Source: Gordonia sp. PDNC005 (GTDB taxonomy: Bacteria; Actinomycetota; Actinomycetes; Mycobacteriales; Mycobacteriaceae). Taken from it: a DNA stretch of 64,000 nucleotides. Under the pieces are notes generated by a model. It was not told the DNA's origin. It worked only from the letters and a program-made list of their open reading frames with translations, and searched no databases. The stretch covers positions 1,860,001 to 1,924,000 of the forward strand of contig NZ_CP070351.1 in NCBI RefSeq assembly GCF_016919385.1, read 5' to 3'. Below, piece after piece: positions 19,037 to 26,882 of this stretch; the stretch's first letter is position 1; every line of letters starts with the position of its first letter. Both the position numbers and the translations under genes were made by a program.

Positions 19037-20215
19037 TTGTCGAAGCATTCGACGGGCGAGAAGAATCGTCAGTTCATCGCACGACCGATCGTCGCCGGAG
19101 CACTGGTGGTGATCCTGATCGCGGGCGTCATCACAGCGTGGTCGAGGCTCGGCGACGATATCGAGCAGACCGCCTCAACCGACGCCTCGGCATGCGTCGA
19201 CGGGAAGGCGACAGTCCCCGTCGTGGCCGATCCCGCGATCGCCCCGGGCCTTCAACGCATCGCACAGAATTTCAACAACACGAACCCGATCGTGCGGGAC
19301 AAGTGCGTCACCGTCCAGGTTCGTCCGGCCGACGCACGCGCGACGCTGGAGGGGCTCACTGCGAAGAAGTGGGACACCAGGTCGTTCGGCCCGTACCCGG
19401 GCGCGTGGGTGCCGGAGTCCTCCGTGTGGGCTGCTGCCCTGCAGACGAAGAACGAATCGATCCTGCAGGGTCCGCCCGCATCGCTGGTCACCTCTCCGGT
19501 CCGTCTGGTGATCGAGCGTGAGCTCGCGAAAGCTGTCGACGGACGCATCGCGTGGAAGGATCTGCCGGGATTGACTCAGGCCAACTCTCTCGCCGCATAC
19601 GGGCATCGCGAGTGGGGGTCGCTGCGTATGGCGATGCCGAACGGGCCGCAGTCGGATGCATCGGCGCTCGGTGCGCAGGGTGTCGCCGCGGCGGTCGCCG
19701 ATCAGAAGGGGTCGCTCACCGCTGCTGAGGCCGAATCACCCGCCGTGAAGCGCGCTGTGGAGCAGCTGATGTCGGCGCCGCCGAAGATCGGTGACGGCTC
19801 GACCGCGGCTGCGGTGACGGCGATCGGAGCCGCGGCCGATCCGGCGAACGCCAAGGTCAGGGCTGTTCCGGCGACCGAACAGAGCGTGTTCGCGTCGACG
19901 ATTGACGACAGGACCGCAAAAGTCGCCGTCGTCTCGCCGACCGGGGCGACTCCGGTCGCGGACTATCCGGTCGTCAAATTGGCGGGCGACATGGTGCCCG
20001 CATACGCCGGTGACGCGATCTCGGAGTTCTTCACCTTCGTTCGGAAGCCTCCGCAGATGAAGATCCTGACCGGCATGGGCTTCCGCGGCGCCGGTCCGCT
20101 ACCCGCGCCGACCGCCACCGTTCCGTTCGGTCCGGTGGTCGACGCACTCCCCGCGCCCGAACCCGCGGCGGCCGTCGCCATCAACAAGATCGTCCTCCCC
20201 GCCGCCGCTCCCTGA
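19037..20215 (+). CDS. membrane-anchored substrate-binding-like protein
   Basis: This 392-residue protein has one N-terminal membrane anchor (IVAGALVVILIAGVITAW, about residues 21-38) and an extracytoplasmic part resembling periplasmic binding proteins of the type found fused to von Willebrand A domains in actinobacteria (PVVADPAIAPGLQRIAQNFN, SSVWAAALQTKNESIL, TGMGFRG near the end). No VWA domain is present here and the C-terminus is Pro/Ala-rich. The start is TTG 19037 with AGGAGGG at ideal spacing; an upstream ATG-like opening at 18941 would lie in the terminator. Function unknown; a cell-envelope role is inferred. Confidence 0.75.
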   Translation: MSKHSTGEKNRQFIARPIVAGALVVILIAGVITAWSRLGDDIEQTASTDASACVDGKATVPVVADPAIAPGLQRIAQNFNNTNPIVRDKCVTVQVRPADARATLEGLTAKKWDTRSFGPYPGAWVPESSVWAAALQTKNESILQGPPASLVTSPVRLVIERELAKAVDGRIAWKDLPGLTQANSLAAYGHREWGSLRMAMPNGPQSDASALGAQGVAAAVADQKGSLTAAEAESPAVKRAVEQLMSAPPKIGDGSTAAAVTAIGAAADPANAKVRAVPATEQSVFASTIDDRTAKVAVVSPTGATPVADYPVVKLAGDMVPAYAGDAISEFFTFVRKPPQMKILTGMGFRGAGPLPAPTATVPFGPVVDALPAPEPAAAVAINKIVLPAAAP

Positions 20216-20245
20216 ATCGCGCAGCGCTGATCTATCTCCAAGTCG

Positions 20246-20884
20246 TCAGCGGCGACGGTTCCAGAACTGGTGCGTGAGCCCGCTGCCGGTGGTGACCGAC
20301 TCGATGTCGAAACGGTCGTGCACGTCGCGCCCGCCGTCGAAGACGGAGACACCTGAGCCGAGCACGATCGGCACGGTCACCAGGTGCACAAAGTCGACGA
20401 GATCGGCGTCGAGGAACTGACGGATCGATGACGGTCCCCCGCCCAACCGAATATCGCCGCCGTCGCCGAGCTCCCGAGCCTGCAAGATCGCTTCGACGGG
20501 GGTGGCGTCGACGAAGTGGAAACTCGTGCCGTTCTCAAAAGTCAGTGTCTCGCGTTCGTGGTGGGTCAACACGATGACGGGTGTCTTGAACGGCGGTTCC
20601 GTTCCCCACCAACCGATCCACTCGTCGTCGGTCCACGGCCCGGTCTGCGGCCCGAACTTCTTGCGGCCCATGATCTCCACGCCGATTCCCTGTCCCCAGA
20701 GACTGTAGAAGGCGCGGTCGGCCGTGATCGGGTCGTCCACGGTGTGGACTCCCTCGATGACGCGTCCGTCGAAGCGGCTGAAGAGCTCTCGCGCGTGCCC
20801 GATCGGCTCGTCGACGGTGACGGTTCCGCCTGCGCTGAAGCCGTCGAGGGAGATGTTCAGATTGTGGACTCGCACTTTCGACAT
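20246..20884 (-). CDS. dihydrofolate reductase family protein (RibD C-terminal-like)
   Basis: This 212-residue NADPH-dependent reductase-like protein of the RibD_C/DHFR superfamily starts KVRVHNLNISLDGFSAGG and continues with EIMGRKKFGPQ and the nucleotide-binding region DIRLGGGPSSIRQFLDADLVD. Such standalone members are usually of unknown substrate and are not the housekeeping FolA. The ATG at 20884 matches the family N-terminus. It converges with the gene at 19037 across a 30-nt gap that shows no terminator. Confidence 0.85.
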   Translation of the reverse strand: MSKVRVHNLNISLDGFSAGGTVTVDEPIGHARELFSRFDGRVIEGVHTVDDPITADRAFYSLWGQGIGVEIMGRKKFGPQTGPWTDDEWIGWWGTEPPFKTPVIVLTHHERETLTFENGTSFHFVDATPVEAILQARELGDGGDIRLGGGPSSIRQFLDADLVDFVHLVTVPIVLGSGVSVFDGGRDVHDRFDIESVTTGSGLTHQFWNRRR

Positions 20885-20967
20885 GCCTGAACGGTACTCG
20901 CCGTTCCGTGCTGGGTGAGTCCAATTCACCTGCCCTGCACCTAATCCCGACAGTTGAATTCATCGCG

Positions 20968-20991
20968 GGCCGATCCGTCGACGGACCGGCC
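20968..20991. promoter_or_regulatory. 24-nt near-perfect palindrome upstream of the sfn/ssu cluster
   Basis: The two halves around the central TCGA (12 nt each; the core ccgtcgacgg is perfect) differ from perfect symmetry at one pair. It lies 22 nt before the short upstream ORF and 105 nt before sfnG, a suitable place for a regulator of the sulfur genes. No known consensus matched by eye. Confidence 0.45.
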
Positions 20992-21013
20992 GCGGCCGCG
21001 CACCATCGTTGTC

Positions 21014-21052
21014 ATGACCGCTGTAGAGCTCTCCCGGAACCGATGTCGCTGA
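21014..21052 (+). CDS. short upstream ORF (12 aa, MTAVELSRNRCR)
   Basis: ATG to TGA encodes 12 residues ending Arg-Asn-Arg-Cys-Arg and stops 44 nt before the sfnG start. There is no ribosome site, but CACCAT (matching the A and final T of a -10 box) lies exactly 7 nt upstream, as in a leaderless transcript. Short Cys- or Arg-rich leaders ahead of sulfur genes are known in actinobacteria, where cysteine-codon stalling controls the downstream operon. A cysteine-responsive attenuator here is inference. Confidence 0.45.
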   Translation: MTAVELSRNRCR

Positions 21053-21096
21053 GCATGCGTCCTTAAGTCCACTTCACCAGGAGAACCACCACTGTC

Positions 21097-22263
21097 ATGA
21101 CCGACATAGTTTCTGAACGGCTCGACGCCGCATCAGCACCACTCCAGTTCGCCTACTGGGTGCCGAACGTGAGCGGCGGCCTCGTCGTCTCCACCATCGA
21201 ACAACGCACCGACTGGAGTTACGACTACAACCGCAAGCTCGCCGTACTCGCCGAGAACAACGGCTTCGACTACGCGCTCTCTCAGGTCCGATACATCGCG
21301 TCGTACGGCGCGGCCTACCAGCACGAGTCGACGAGCTTCTCCCTCGCTCTGTTGCTGGCCACCGAACGACTCAAGGTGATCGCCGCCGTCCACCCCGGGT
21401 TGTGGCAGCCCGGTGTCCTCGCCAAGTTCCTCACCACGGCCGATCATCTGTCCGGTGGGCGCGCCGCGGTGAACGTCGTGTCCGGATGGTTCAAGGACGA
21501 GTTCACCAAGCTCGGCGAACCATGGCTCGAACACGATGAACGTTACCGGCGGACCGAGGAGTTCATCACCTACCTGCGGCGGATCTGGACCGACGATCAC
21601 GCAGAGCTCAAAGGCGACTTCTACCGACTTCACGACTTCGACCTGAAGCCCAAGCCCGTCGACCTGCCCGGGCGGCCGCACCCGGAGATCTTCCAAGGCG
21701 GCAACTCGACTGCCGCACGCACCCTCGCCGGCCGCGTGTCCGACTGGTACTTCAGCAACGGCAAGGACTTCGACGGGCTGACCGAGCAGGTGGTCGACGT
21801 GAACACCGAGGCCGCCCTGCACGGTCGAACAGTCAAGTTCGGGCTCAACGGATTCCTCATCGGACGTGACACCGAATCAGAGGCACGCGATGTGCTCCGG
21901 GAGATCGTCGACAAGGCCGACCGACAGGCAGTCGAGGGCTTCGGCTCCGCCGTCAAACAGGCGGGCAACTCGACGTCGGACGGAAAGGGCATGTGGCAGG
22001 ACTCCGAGTTCGCCGACCTCGTCCAGTACAACGACGGGTTCCGCACGGGTCTGGTCGGAACGCCCGAGCAGATCGCCAAGCGCATCGTCGCGTACAAGAC
22101 GCGCGGTGTGAATCTCTTCCTCCTCGGGTTCCTGCACTACCTCGAAGACGTCGAGTACTTCGGCACCCGCATTCTTCCCCTGGTCCGTGAACTCGAAGCG
22201 GACCTGACCTCCAGTGGACGGCTCGAGTCCGAACTCGCCCGCAACGGCGTCCTGAGCGCCTGA
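21097..22263 (+). CDS. sfnG: FMNH2-dependent dimethylsulfone monooxygenase SfnG
   Basis: This 388-residue luciferase-like flavin monooxygenase should convert dimethylsulfone to methanesulfinate using FMNH2 from a partner reductase. The N-terminal FAYWVPNVSGGLVVSTIEQR is characteristic of SfnG, and the LLM barrel is supported by VVSGWFKDEFTKLGEPWLEH, PEIFQGGNSTAARTLAGR and the C-terminal TRGVNLFLLGFLHYLEDVEY. AGGAG precedes ATG 21097. It is the first gene of a same-strand run of six that also holds two SfnB/DszC-type monooxygenases, ssuD and a flavin reductase, probably induced by sulfur limitation. Confidence 0.93.
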   Translation: MTDIVSERLDAASAPLQFAYWVPNVSGGLVVSTIEQRTDWSYDYNRKLAVLAENNGFDYALSQVRYIASYGAAYQHESTSFSLALLLATERLKVIAAVHPGLWQPGVLAKFLTTADHLSGGRAAVNVVSGWFKDEFTKLGEPWLEHDERYRRTEEFITYLRRIWTDDHAELKGDFYRLHDFDLKPKPVDLPGRPHPEIFQGGNSTAARTLAGRVSDWYFSNGKDFDGLTEQVVDVNTEAALHGRTVKFGLNGFLIGRDTESEARDVLREIVDKADRQAVEGFGSAVKQAGNSTSDGKGMWQDSEFADLVQYNDGFRTGLVGTPEQIAKRIVAYKTRGVNLFLLGFLHYLEDVEYFGTRILPLVRELEADLTSSGRLESELARNGVLSA

Positions 22264-22298
22264 CGCCCCACACTTCATCTGACAAGGAATCCCACACC

Positions 22299-23501
22299 AT
22301 GACCACCTCGCTCTCCCCCGACACCACCACCAGCGCCTTCGACGAGGCCCTCCACCGCGCCGACCTCGTGGCCGCCGAACTCCGCGCCACCGCCGCAGAG
22401 CGTGATCGCGCGAACGCCGCCCCCACCGCCGAGATCGAGCTGCTCCGCAGCCACGATCTGCTGCAGGTGGGCGAACCCGTCGAATTCGGCGGTTCCGGCC
22501 TGAACTATGCGCAGACGCAGCAGATCACCCGACGTATCGCCCGTGGCGACACATCTATCGCTCACCTCCTCGGATACCACTACGCACAGCAGCGGATCGC
22601 CCACCTGTTCGGGACTCCGGAGCAGGCTGAAGCGCTCTCCCGCCGCAACGCGGACGAGAAGCTGTTCTGGGGCGGAGTTCAGAATCCGCGTGGTGGCAGC
22701 GGTCTGGTGCTGACCCGCGACGGGGACGGTTTCCGGCTCAACGGCCGCCGCACGTTCGCCTCCGGCGCCGGCGTCGGTGATCAGCTGTCCGTTACCGCCA
22801 CCTTCGGCGACGCCCTGGTCTTCCTCTCACTGCCCGCAGGCAAGGAGGGTTTCACGCCGCTCGGCGACTGGGACAACATCGGCCAGCGTCTGACCGACTC
22901 GGGCGGTGTGGAATTCGTGAACACGCCGATCTCACGGGACGAGATCCTCGGCGACCCCGACTCCCCACCGACGTTCACCGCGTTCCAGCAGCTCGTCACT
23001 CCGCACTGGCAGCTCGCCTTCGTCAACTTTTACATCGGCACCGCCGAGGGCGCCTTGGACGAGGCGCTCGACTGGACTCGACTGAACGCAAGCGCGTGGG
23101 AGACGTCGGGCCTCGAGTCCGCCACCGACGACCCCTACATCCTGGAGCTCGTCGGAGAGATCCGCGCGGAGATCACCGCAGCGGTGCTCCTCGCCGACCG
23201 GGCGGGCGACGCACTGCAGCATGCACTCGACATCGGTGAAGCGCTCACGGACGAGCAACGCGCCGTGGCCGCAGTCGCGATCGCCGAGGCGAAGTACGTC
23301 ACGACCAAGGTCTCGTTGGACGCCGCTTCCCGACTTTTCGAGATTCAGGGTGCTCGCGCGACCACCACCGACTACGGCTTCGATCGGCACTGGCGGAACC
23401 TCCGCACGCACACCGTCCACGATCCGGTCGCGTACAAGGCACGTGAGGTCGGCGACTGGACCTTGAATCACCGCGCACCGCAGTTCTCGCTTTACAGCTG
23501 A
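22299..23501 (+). CDS. acyl-CoA dehydrogenase-fold flavin monooxygenase (DszC/SfnB type)
   Basis: This 400-residue protein has the acyl-CoA dehydrogenase fold but belongs to the group of flavin-dependent sulfur monooxygenases (DszC, SfnB). Visible blocks: N-terminal helical part (LRSHDLLQVGEPVEFGGSGLN), a middle beta domain (GFRLNGRRTFASGAGVGD) and the C-terminal bundle ending ARATTTDYGFDRHWRNLRTHTVHDP, where the RNLRTHTVHDP stretch is shared with these monooxygenases rather than with true dehydrogenases. It likely oxidises an organosulfur compound using FMNH2. It lies 35 nt after sfnG and 4 nt before the next paralogue. Confidence 0.85.
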   Translation: MTTSLSPDTTTSAFDEALHRADLVAAELRATAAERDRANAAPTAEIELLRSHDLLQVGEPVEFGGSGLNYAQTQQITRRIARGDTSIAHLLGYHYAQQRIAHLFGTPEQAEALSRRNADEKLFWGGVQNPRGGSGLVLTRDGDGFRLNGRRTFASGAGVGDQLSVTATFGDALVFLSLPAGKEGFTPLGDWDNIGQRLTDSGGVEFVNTPISRDEILGDPDSPPTFTAFQQLVTPHWQLAFVNFYIGTAEGALDEALDWTRLNASAWETSGLESATDDPYILELVGEIRAEITAAVLLADRAGDALQHALDIGEALTDEQRAVAAVAIAEAKYVTTKVSLDAASRLFEIQGARATTTDYGFDRHWRNLRTHTVHDPVAYKAREVGDWTLNHRAPQFSLYS

Positions 23502-23505
23502 CACT

Positions 23506-24681
23506 GTGACACTTCGAATCACCGATCACGACGCCGCGATCGACGCGGCTCGCGCACTCGCACCCGCCATCGCGGCGGGTGCGAGTGCACGTGACGCCGC
23601 CAGAGCACTGCCGTTCGACGAGGTCACTGCGCTGTCGGCGTCCGGGCTCCTGTCCATCACGGTGCCGACCGAATTCGGTGGACCGGGGCTCGGCGCTGCA
23701 ACGCTTGCGTCGGTGGTGGCGACGATCGCCTCCGCCGACCCGAACGTCGCGCAGATCCCCCAAAGCCACTTCGTGTTCGTCGACGCCGTCCACAGGGTCG
23801 GACCGGACACGCTCAAGGAGCACTTGTTTCCGCTGGTCATAGGCGGCGGACGAGTCGCGAACGCGCAGACCGAGCGCGGCGGGCGGACCGTTCTCGACGA
23901 CTCCACGGTGCTTCGCCGGACCGCGACCGGTCTGCGACTCACCGGGACGAAGCACTACAGCACCGGCGCACTGTTCGCCGATGTGCTCGCGGTGCGAGCG
24001 AACGGTCCGGACGGCGGCAGCGTGATCGCGTTCGTTCCAGCCGCCTCCGACGGTGTCGAGATCGTCGACGACTGGAACGGGTTCGGTCAGCGCACCACGG
24101 CGAGCGGCACCGTCGTGCTGAACGATGTGGTCGTCGACCCTGATCACTTGGTTGACTTCACCCGCCTGCTCGGGACACCGAGCACCTACGGGACCCGTGC
24201 CCAACTCGTGCACGCCGCCATCGACGTCGGAATCGCGCGAGGTGCTCTCGACGCGGCACCGAGCGTCGTCGGCGGCGCCCGCCCATGGTTCGAGGCCGGC
24301 GTCGACAGGGCGGCCGACGACCCGCTGCTTCTCGCCCAGGCCGGAGACCTCGAGATCGACGTGCGCGCTGCACAGGCTCTGCTCGACGTCGCGGCCCGCA
24401 GCATCGACGCCGCCGACGCCAACCCGACACGAGAGGCGATCGGCGCCGCGGCACTTGCGACCGCCGCGGCGAAGGTCAGCGCGGGTCGAGCAGCCCGCCG
24501 CGCCGGCGCGGACCTGTTCGACTTCGGCGGCACCCGCGCGGCAGGTGCGCAGGTCAACGTGTCGCGCTTCTGGCGTGACGCACGAACTCACACTCTCCAC
24601 GACCCGGAACGCTGGAAGGTCCAGCACCTAGGCCGATGGGCGCTGGACAGGCAGCTCCCGCCGAGCCACGGAACGATCTAG
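23506..24681 (+). CDS. sfnB: SfnB family sulfur acquisition oxidoreductase
   Basis: This 391-residue paralogue of the preceding protein fits the SfnB group of acyl-CoA-dehydrogenase-like oxidoreductases in sulfone and sulfonate use. Blocks include ALSASGLLSITVPTEFGGPG, the region IPQSHFVFVDAVHRVG, GLRLTGTKHYSTGALFADVL and the C-terminal RFWRDARTHTLHDPERWK. The start is GTG 23506, 4 nt after the previous stop. Two adjacent members with different N-terminal halves suggest different substrates or a heteromer; which is SfnB proper cannot be settled from sequence alone. Confidence 0.85.
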   Translation: MTLRITDHDAAIDAARALAPAIAAGASARDAARALPFDEVTALSASGLLSITVPTEFGGPGLGAATLASVVATIASADPNVAQIPQSHFVFVDAVHRVGPDTLKEHLFPLVIGGGRVANAQTERGGRTVLDDSTVLRRTATGLRLTGTKHYSTGALFADVLAVRANGPDGGSVIAFVPAASDGVEIVDDWNGFGQRTTASGTVVLNDVVVDPDHLVDFTRLLGTPSTYGTRAQLVHAAIDVGIARGALDAAPSVVGGARPWFEAGVDRAADDPLLLAQAGDLEIDVRAAQALLDVAARSIDAADANPTREAIGAAALATAAAKVSAGRAARRAGADLFDFGGTRAAGAQVNVSRFWRDARTHTLHDPERWKVQHLGRWALDRQLPPSHGTI

Positions 24682-24705
24682 ATTCAGACAAGGAAGTCAC
24701 GACTG

Positions 24706-25878
24706 ATGTCCCTCAAGCTCCATTGGTTTCTGCCGACGTACGGCGACTCGCGCTTCATCGTCGGCGGCGGTCACGGACAACCGGCCGGTATCGCACGCGG
24801 CGATCGCGATGCGTCCATCGGCTATCTGTCGTCGATCGCCAGAGCCGCCGAGGACTTCGGATTCACGGCCGCACTCACTCCGGCCGGCGCGTGGTGCGAA
24901 GACGCCTGGCTCACCACTGCGATGGTCGCTCGGGAGACCGAACGCCTCGGCTTCCTCGTCGCCTTCCGCCCGGGTCTGGTCAGTCCGACTCTCGCTGCCC
25001 AGATGGCGGCGACATTCAACAAGCACGCCCCTGGCCGTCTGCTGCTGAACGTCGTCACCGGAGGCGAGTCCGCCGAGCAACGCGCGTACGGAGATCATCT
25101 CGACAAAGCGGCACGCTATGCCCGTTCCGACGAGTTCTTGAGCGTCGTCCGACGCCTCTGGGCCGGGGAGACTGTCACTCACCACGGCGAGCACATCACC
25201 GTTGAAGAGGCGACCCTCGCCACCCTGCCCGATCCGACACCCCCGATCTACTTCGGGGGTTCGTCGCCCGAAGCCGGTGCGGTGGCCGCACGGCACAGCG
25301 ACGTGTATCTGACCTGGGGCGAACCTCCTGCGGCCGTCGCGACGAAGATCGACTGGATCCGGGGGCTCGCGGCCCAGCAGGGCCGGACGGTCACGTTCGG
25401 CGTGCGACTGCACGTCATCACCCGCGACACGTCGGAGGCCGCCTGGGCCGAAGCAGGACGGCTCCTCGAGGCTCTCGACGCCGACACCATCGCCCACGTG
25501 CAGGACGGACTCGGCCGGAGTGAGTCGACCGGGCAGGCATCGATGCGCGCCCTGCACGAGCAGAATCGCGCTGACGGATCATGGCAGAATCCGCGCGCCC
25601 TCGAGATCGTGCCGAATCTGTGGTCGGGAGTCGGCCTGGTTCGTGGTGGTGCAGGCACAGCTCTCGTCGGGTCGCACTCGGAGGTGGCCGACTTGATCGC
25701 CGAGTACGCCGCAGTCGGTGTCGACGAGTTCGTGCTGTCCGGCTACCCGCACCTCGAGGAGTTGTACTGGTTCGGCGAAGGAGTGGTGCCCGAACTGACC
25801 AGACGAGGACTGTTCGACAACCGACTGAGCCGTTCGATCACGACTACCGGGACACCGTTTGTTCCGGCCGCCCGCTGA
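24706..25878 (+). CDS. ssuD: FMNH2-dependent alkanesulfonate monooxygenase SsuD
   Basis: This 390-residue LLM-class flavin monooxygenase should cleave alkanesulfonates (R-CH2-SO3-) to an aldehyde and sulfite, or act on methanesulfonate as MsuD does. Family segments are LHWFLPTYGDSRFIVGGGHG at the start, FNKHAPGRLLLNVVTGGES, PPIYFGGSSPEAGAVAARHSD with YLTWGEPP, and VDEFVLSGYPHLEELYWFGEGV at the end. GGAAG precedes ATG 24706. It follows sfnB by 24 nt and precedes the flavin reductase that would supply FMNH2. No ssuABC importer lies next to it; the importer at 59-62 kb is a distant candidate. Confidence 0.93.
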   Translation: MSLKLHWFLPTYGDSRFIVGGGHGQPAGIARGDRDASIGYLSSIARAAEDFGFTAALTPAGAWCEDAWLTTAMVARETERLGFLVAFRPGLVSPTLAAQMAATFNKHAPGRLLLNVVTGGESAEQRAYGDHLDKAARYARSDEFLSVVRRLWAGETVTHHGEHITVEEATLATLPDPTPPIYFGGSSPEAGAVAARHSDVYLTWGEPPAAVATKIDWIRGLAAQQGRTVTFGVRLHVITRDTSEAAWAEAGRLLEALDADTIAHVQDGLGRSESTGQASMRALHEQNRADGSWQNPRALEIVPNLWSGVGLVRGGAGTALVGSHSEVADLIAEYAAVGVDEFVLSGYPHLEELYWFGEGVVPELTRRGLFDNRLSRSITTTGTPFVPAAR

Positions 25879-25919
25879 GCGGGACCGACACCCACTCAAA
25901 CCGCAGGAGTCAGGACATC

Positions 25920-26432
25920 ATGACAGCCATGCTCGCATCTTCCGTCAGCAGTGATCCCGCCGAACTGCGCCGCGTCTTCGCCCAGTTCCCCTCCGGCCTC
26001 GTTGTCGTCGCCGCGCTCGGCCCCGACGGCCCGGCAGGCATCGTCGCGTCGTCGTTCACGTCCGTGTCCCTTGATCCGCCGCTGGTCTCGGTCAACATCG
26101 CACGGACCTCGACGACTCTTCCCGTGCTCAGCGACGCCGAGCACTGGGGCGTGAGTGTGCTCTCGCACGAGCAGCACCAGGTGGCCGACCTGCTTCGACG
26201 GCCGGCCTCCGAACGATTCGACGGAGTCGACTGGGCGGCGACCGACGCAGGCGCCGTGCAGATCGACGGCGCGACCGCAGGCTTCCACACCCGCGTGCAC
26301 AGCATCCTCCCCGCCGGTGACCACGTGATCGCGCTCCTCGAGGTCCGCGGGCATTTCACGTGTCCGGACAGCGATCCACTCGTCTTCCACCGCAGCCGCT
26401 TCCGCCGCCTCGAACAGGAGAACAACTCATGA
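25920..26432 (+). CDS. flavin reductase (FMN-reductase-like, partner of SfnG/SsuD)
   Basis: This 170-residue protein of the flavin-reductase-like family (FMN-binding split barrel, related to HpaC/DszD-type reductases) reduces FMN with NAD(P)H for the two-component monooxygenases in the same run. Characteristic stretches are LRRVFAQFPSGLVVVAALG, GIVASSFTSVSLDPPLVSVN and WGVSVLSHEQHQVADLLRRP. The ATG at 25920 follows GCAGGAGT at good distance. The downstream gene starts inside its stop codon region (ATGA), implying coupled translation. Confidence 0.88.
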   Translation: MTAMLASSVSSDPAELRRVFAQFPSGLVVVAALGPDGPAGIVASSFTSVSLDPPLVSVNIARTSTTLPVLSDAEHWGVSVLSHEQHQVADLLRRPASERFDGVDWAATDAGAVQIDGATAGFHTRVHSILPAGDHVIALLEVRGHFTCPDSDPLVFHRSRFRRLEQENNS

Positions 26433-26863
26433 CCACCGCACTCCGAATCGCCGTCCAAGCCGACGACGCCGAATGGATCGAACTCACGCCGGCCGACGAC
26501 ACGCCGGTCACCCGGATCCGGACCGGGAGCCTCGGTGAGGCCGCGCACGCGACATCGCGATCCGCACGGCCGGTGTTCGTCGACCTCGACGTGCATGTCG
26601 CCGACACCGTCTCGCACGCCTACGCGGAATACGCCGCGCAGCACCCCGGCTGGACCGCGGGTACCCGGACCGGAACGATCGTCCATCCGGGCACCGCGTC
26701 GACACTCGCGAATCTGCTCAACGACGTGTCCGCCGCACACGTGGCCGACGGGGTCACGCTTCGTGGACCCGACGCATCGAGCCTCATCAGGGTCCTGCTC
26801 GACGACGTCGCTCCCCTGCTCGCGGCCCGCGGGATCGCGCTGCGCGATCCCGCTGCCGCGTAG
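26429..26863 (+). CDS. small uncharacterised protein at the end of the sulfonate gene run
   Basis: This 144-residue protein matches no family I recognise. It is acidic and soluble, without signal peptide, cysteines or membrane segments. Visible features: an N-terminal strand-like part (ALRIAVQADDAEWIELTPADD), a central FVDLDVHVADTVSHAYAEYA and a late LANLLNDVSAAHVADGVTLRG. It overlaps the flavin reductase stop by 4 nt, so it is made together with that enzyme, and a flavin-transfer or regulatory partner role is possible but unproven. It converges on gcvP with only 19 nt between. Confidence 0.65.
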   Translation: MTTALRIAVQADDAEWIELTPADDTPVTRIRTGSLGEAAHATSRSARPVFVDLDVHVADTVSHAYAEYAAQHPGWTAGTRTGTIVHPGTASTLANLLNDVSAAHVADGVTLRGPDASSLIRVLLDDVAPLLAARGIALRDPAAA

Positions 26864-26882
26864 GGTCCGCCTTCCAGCGAAA

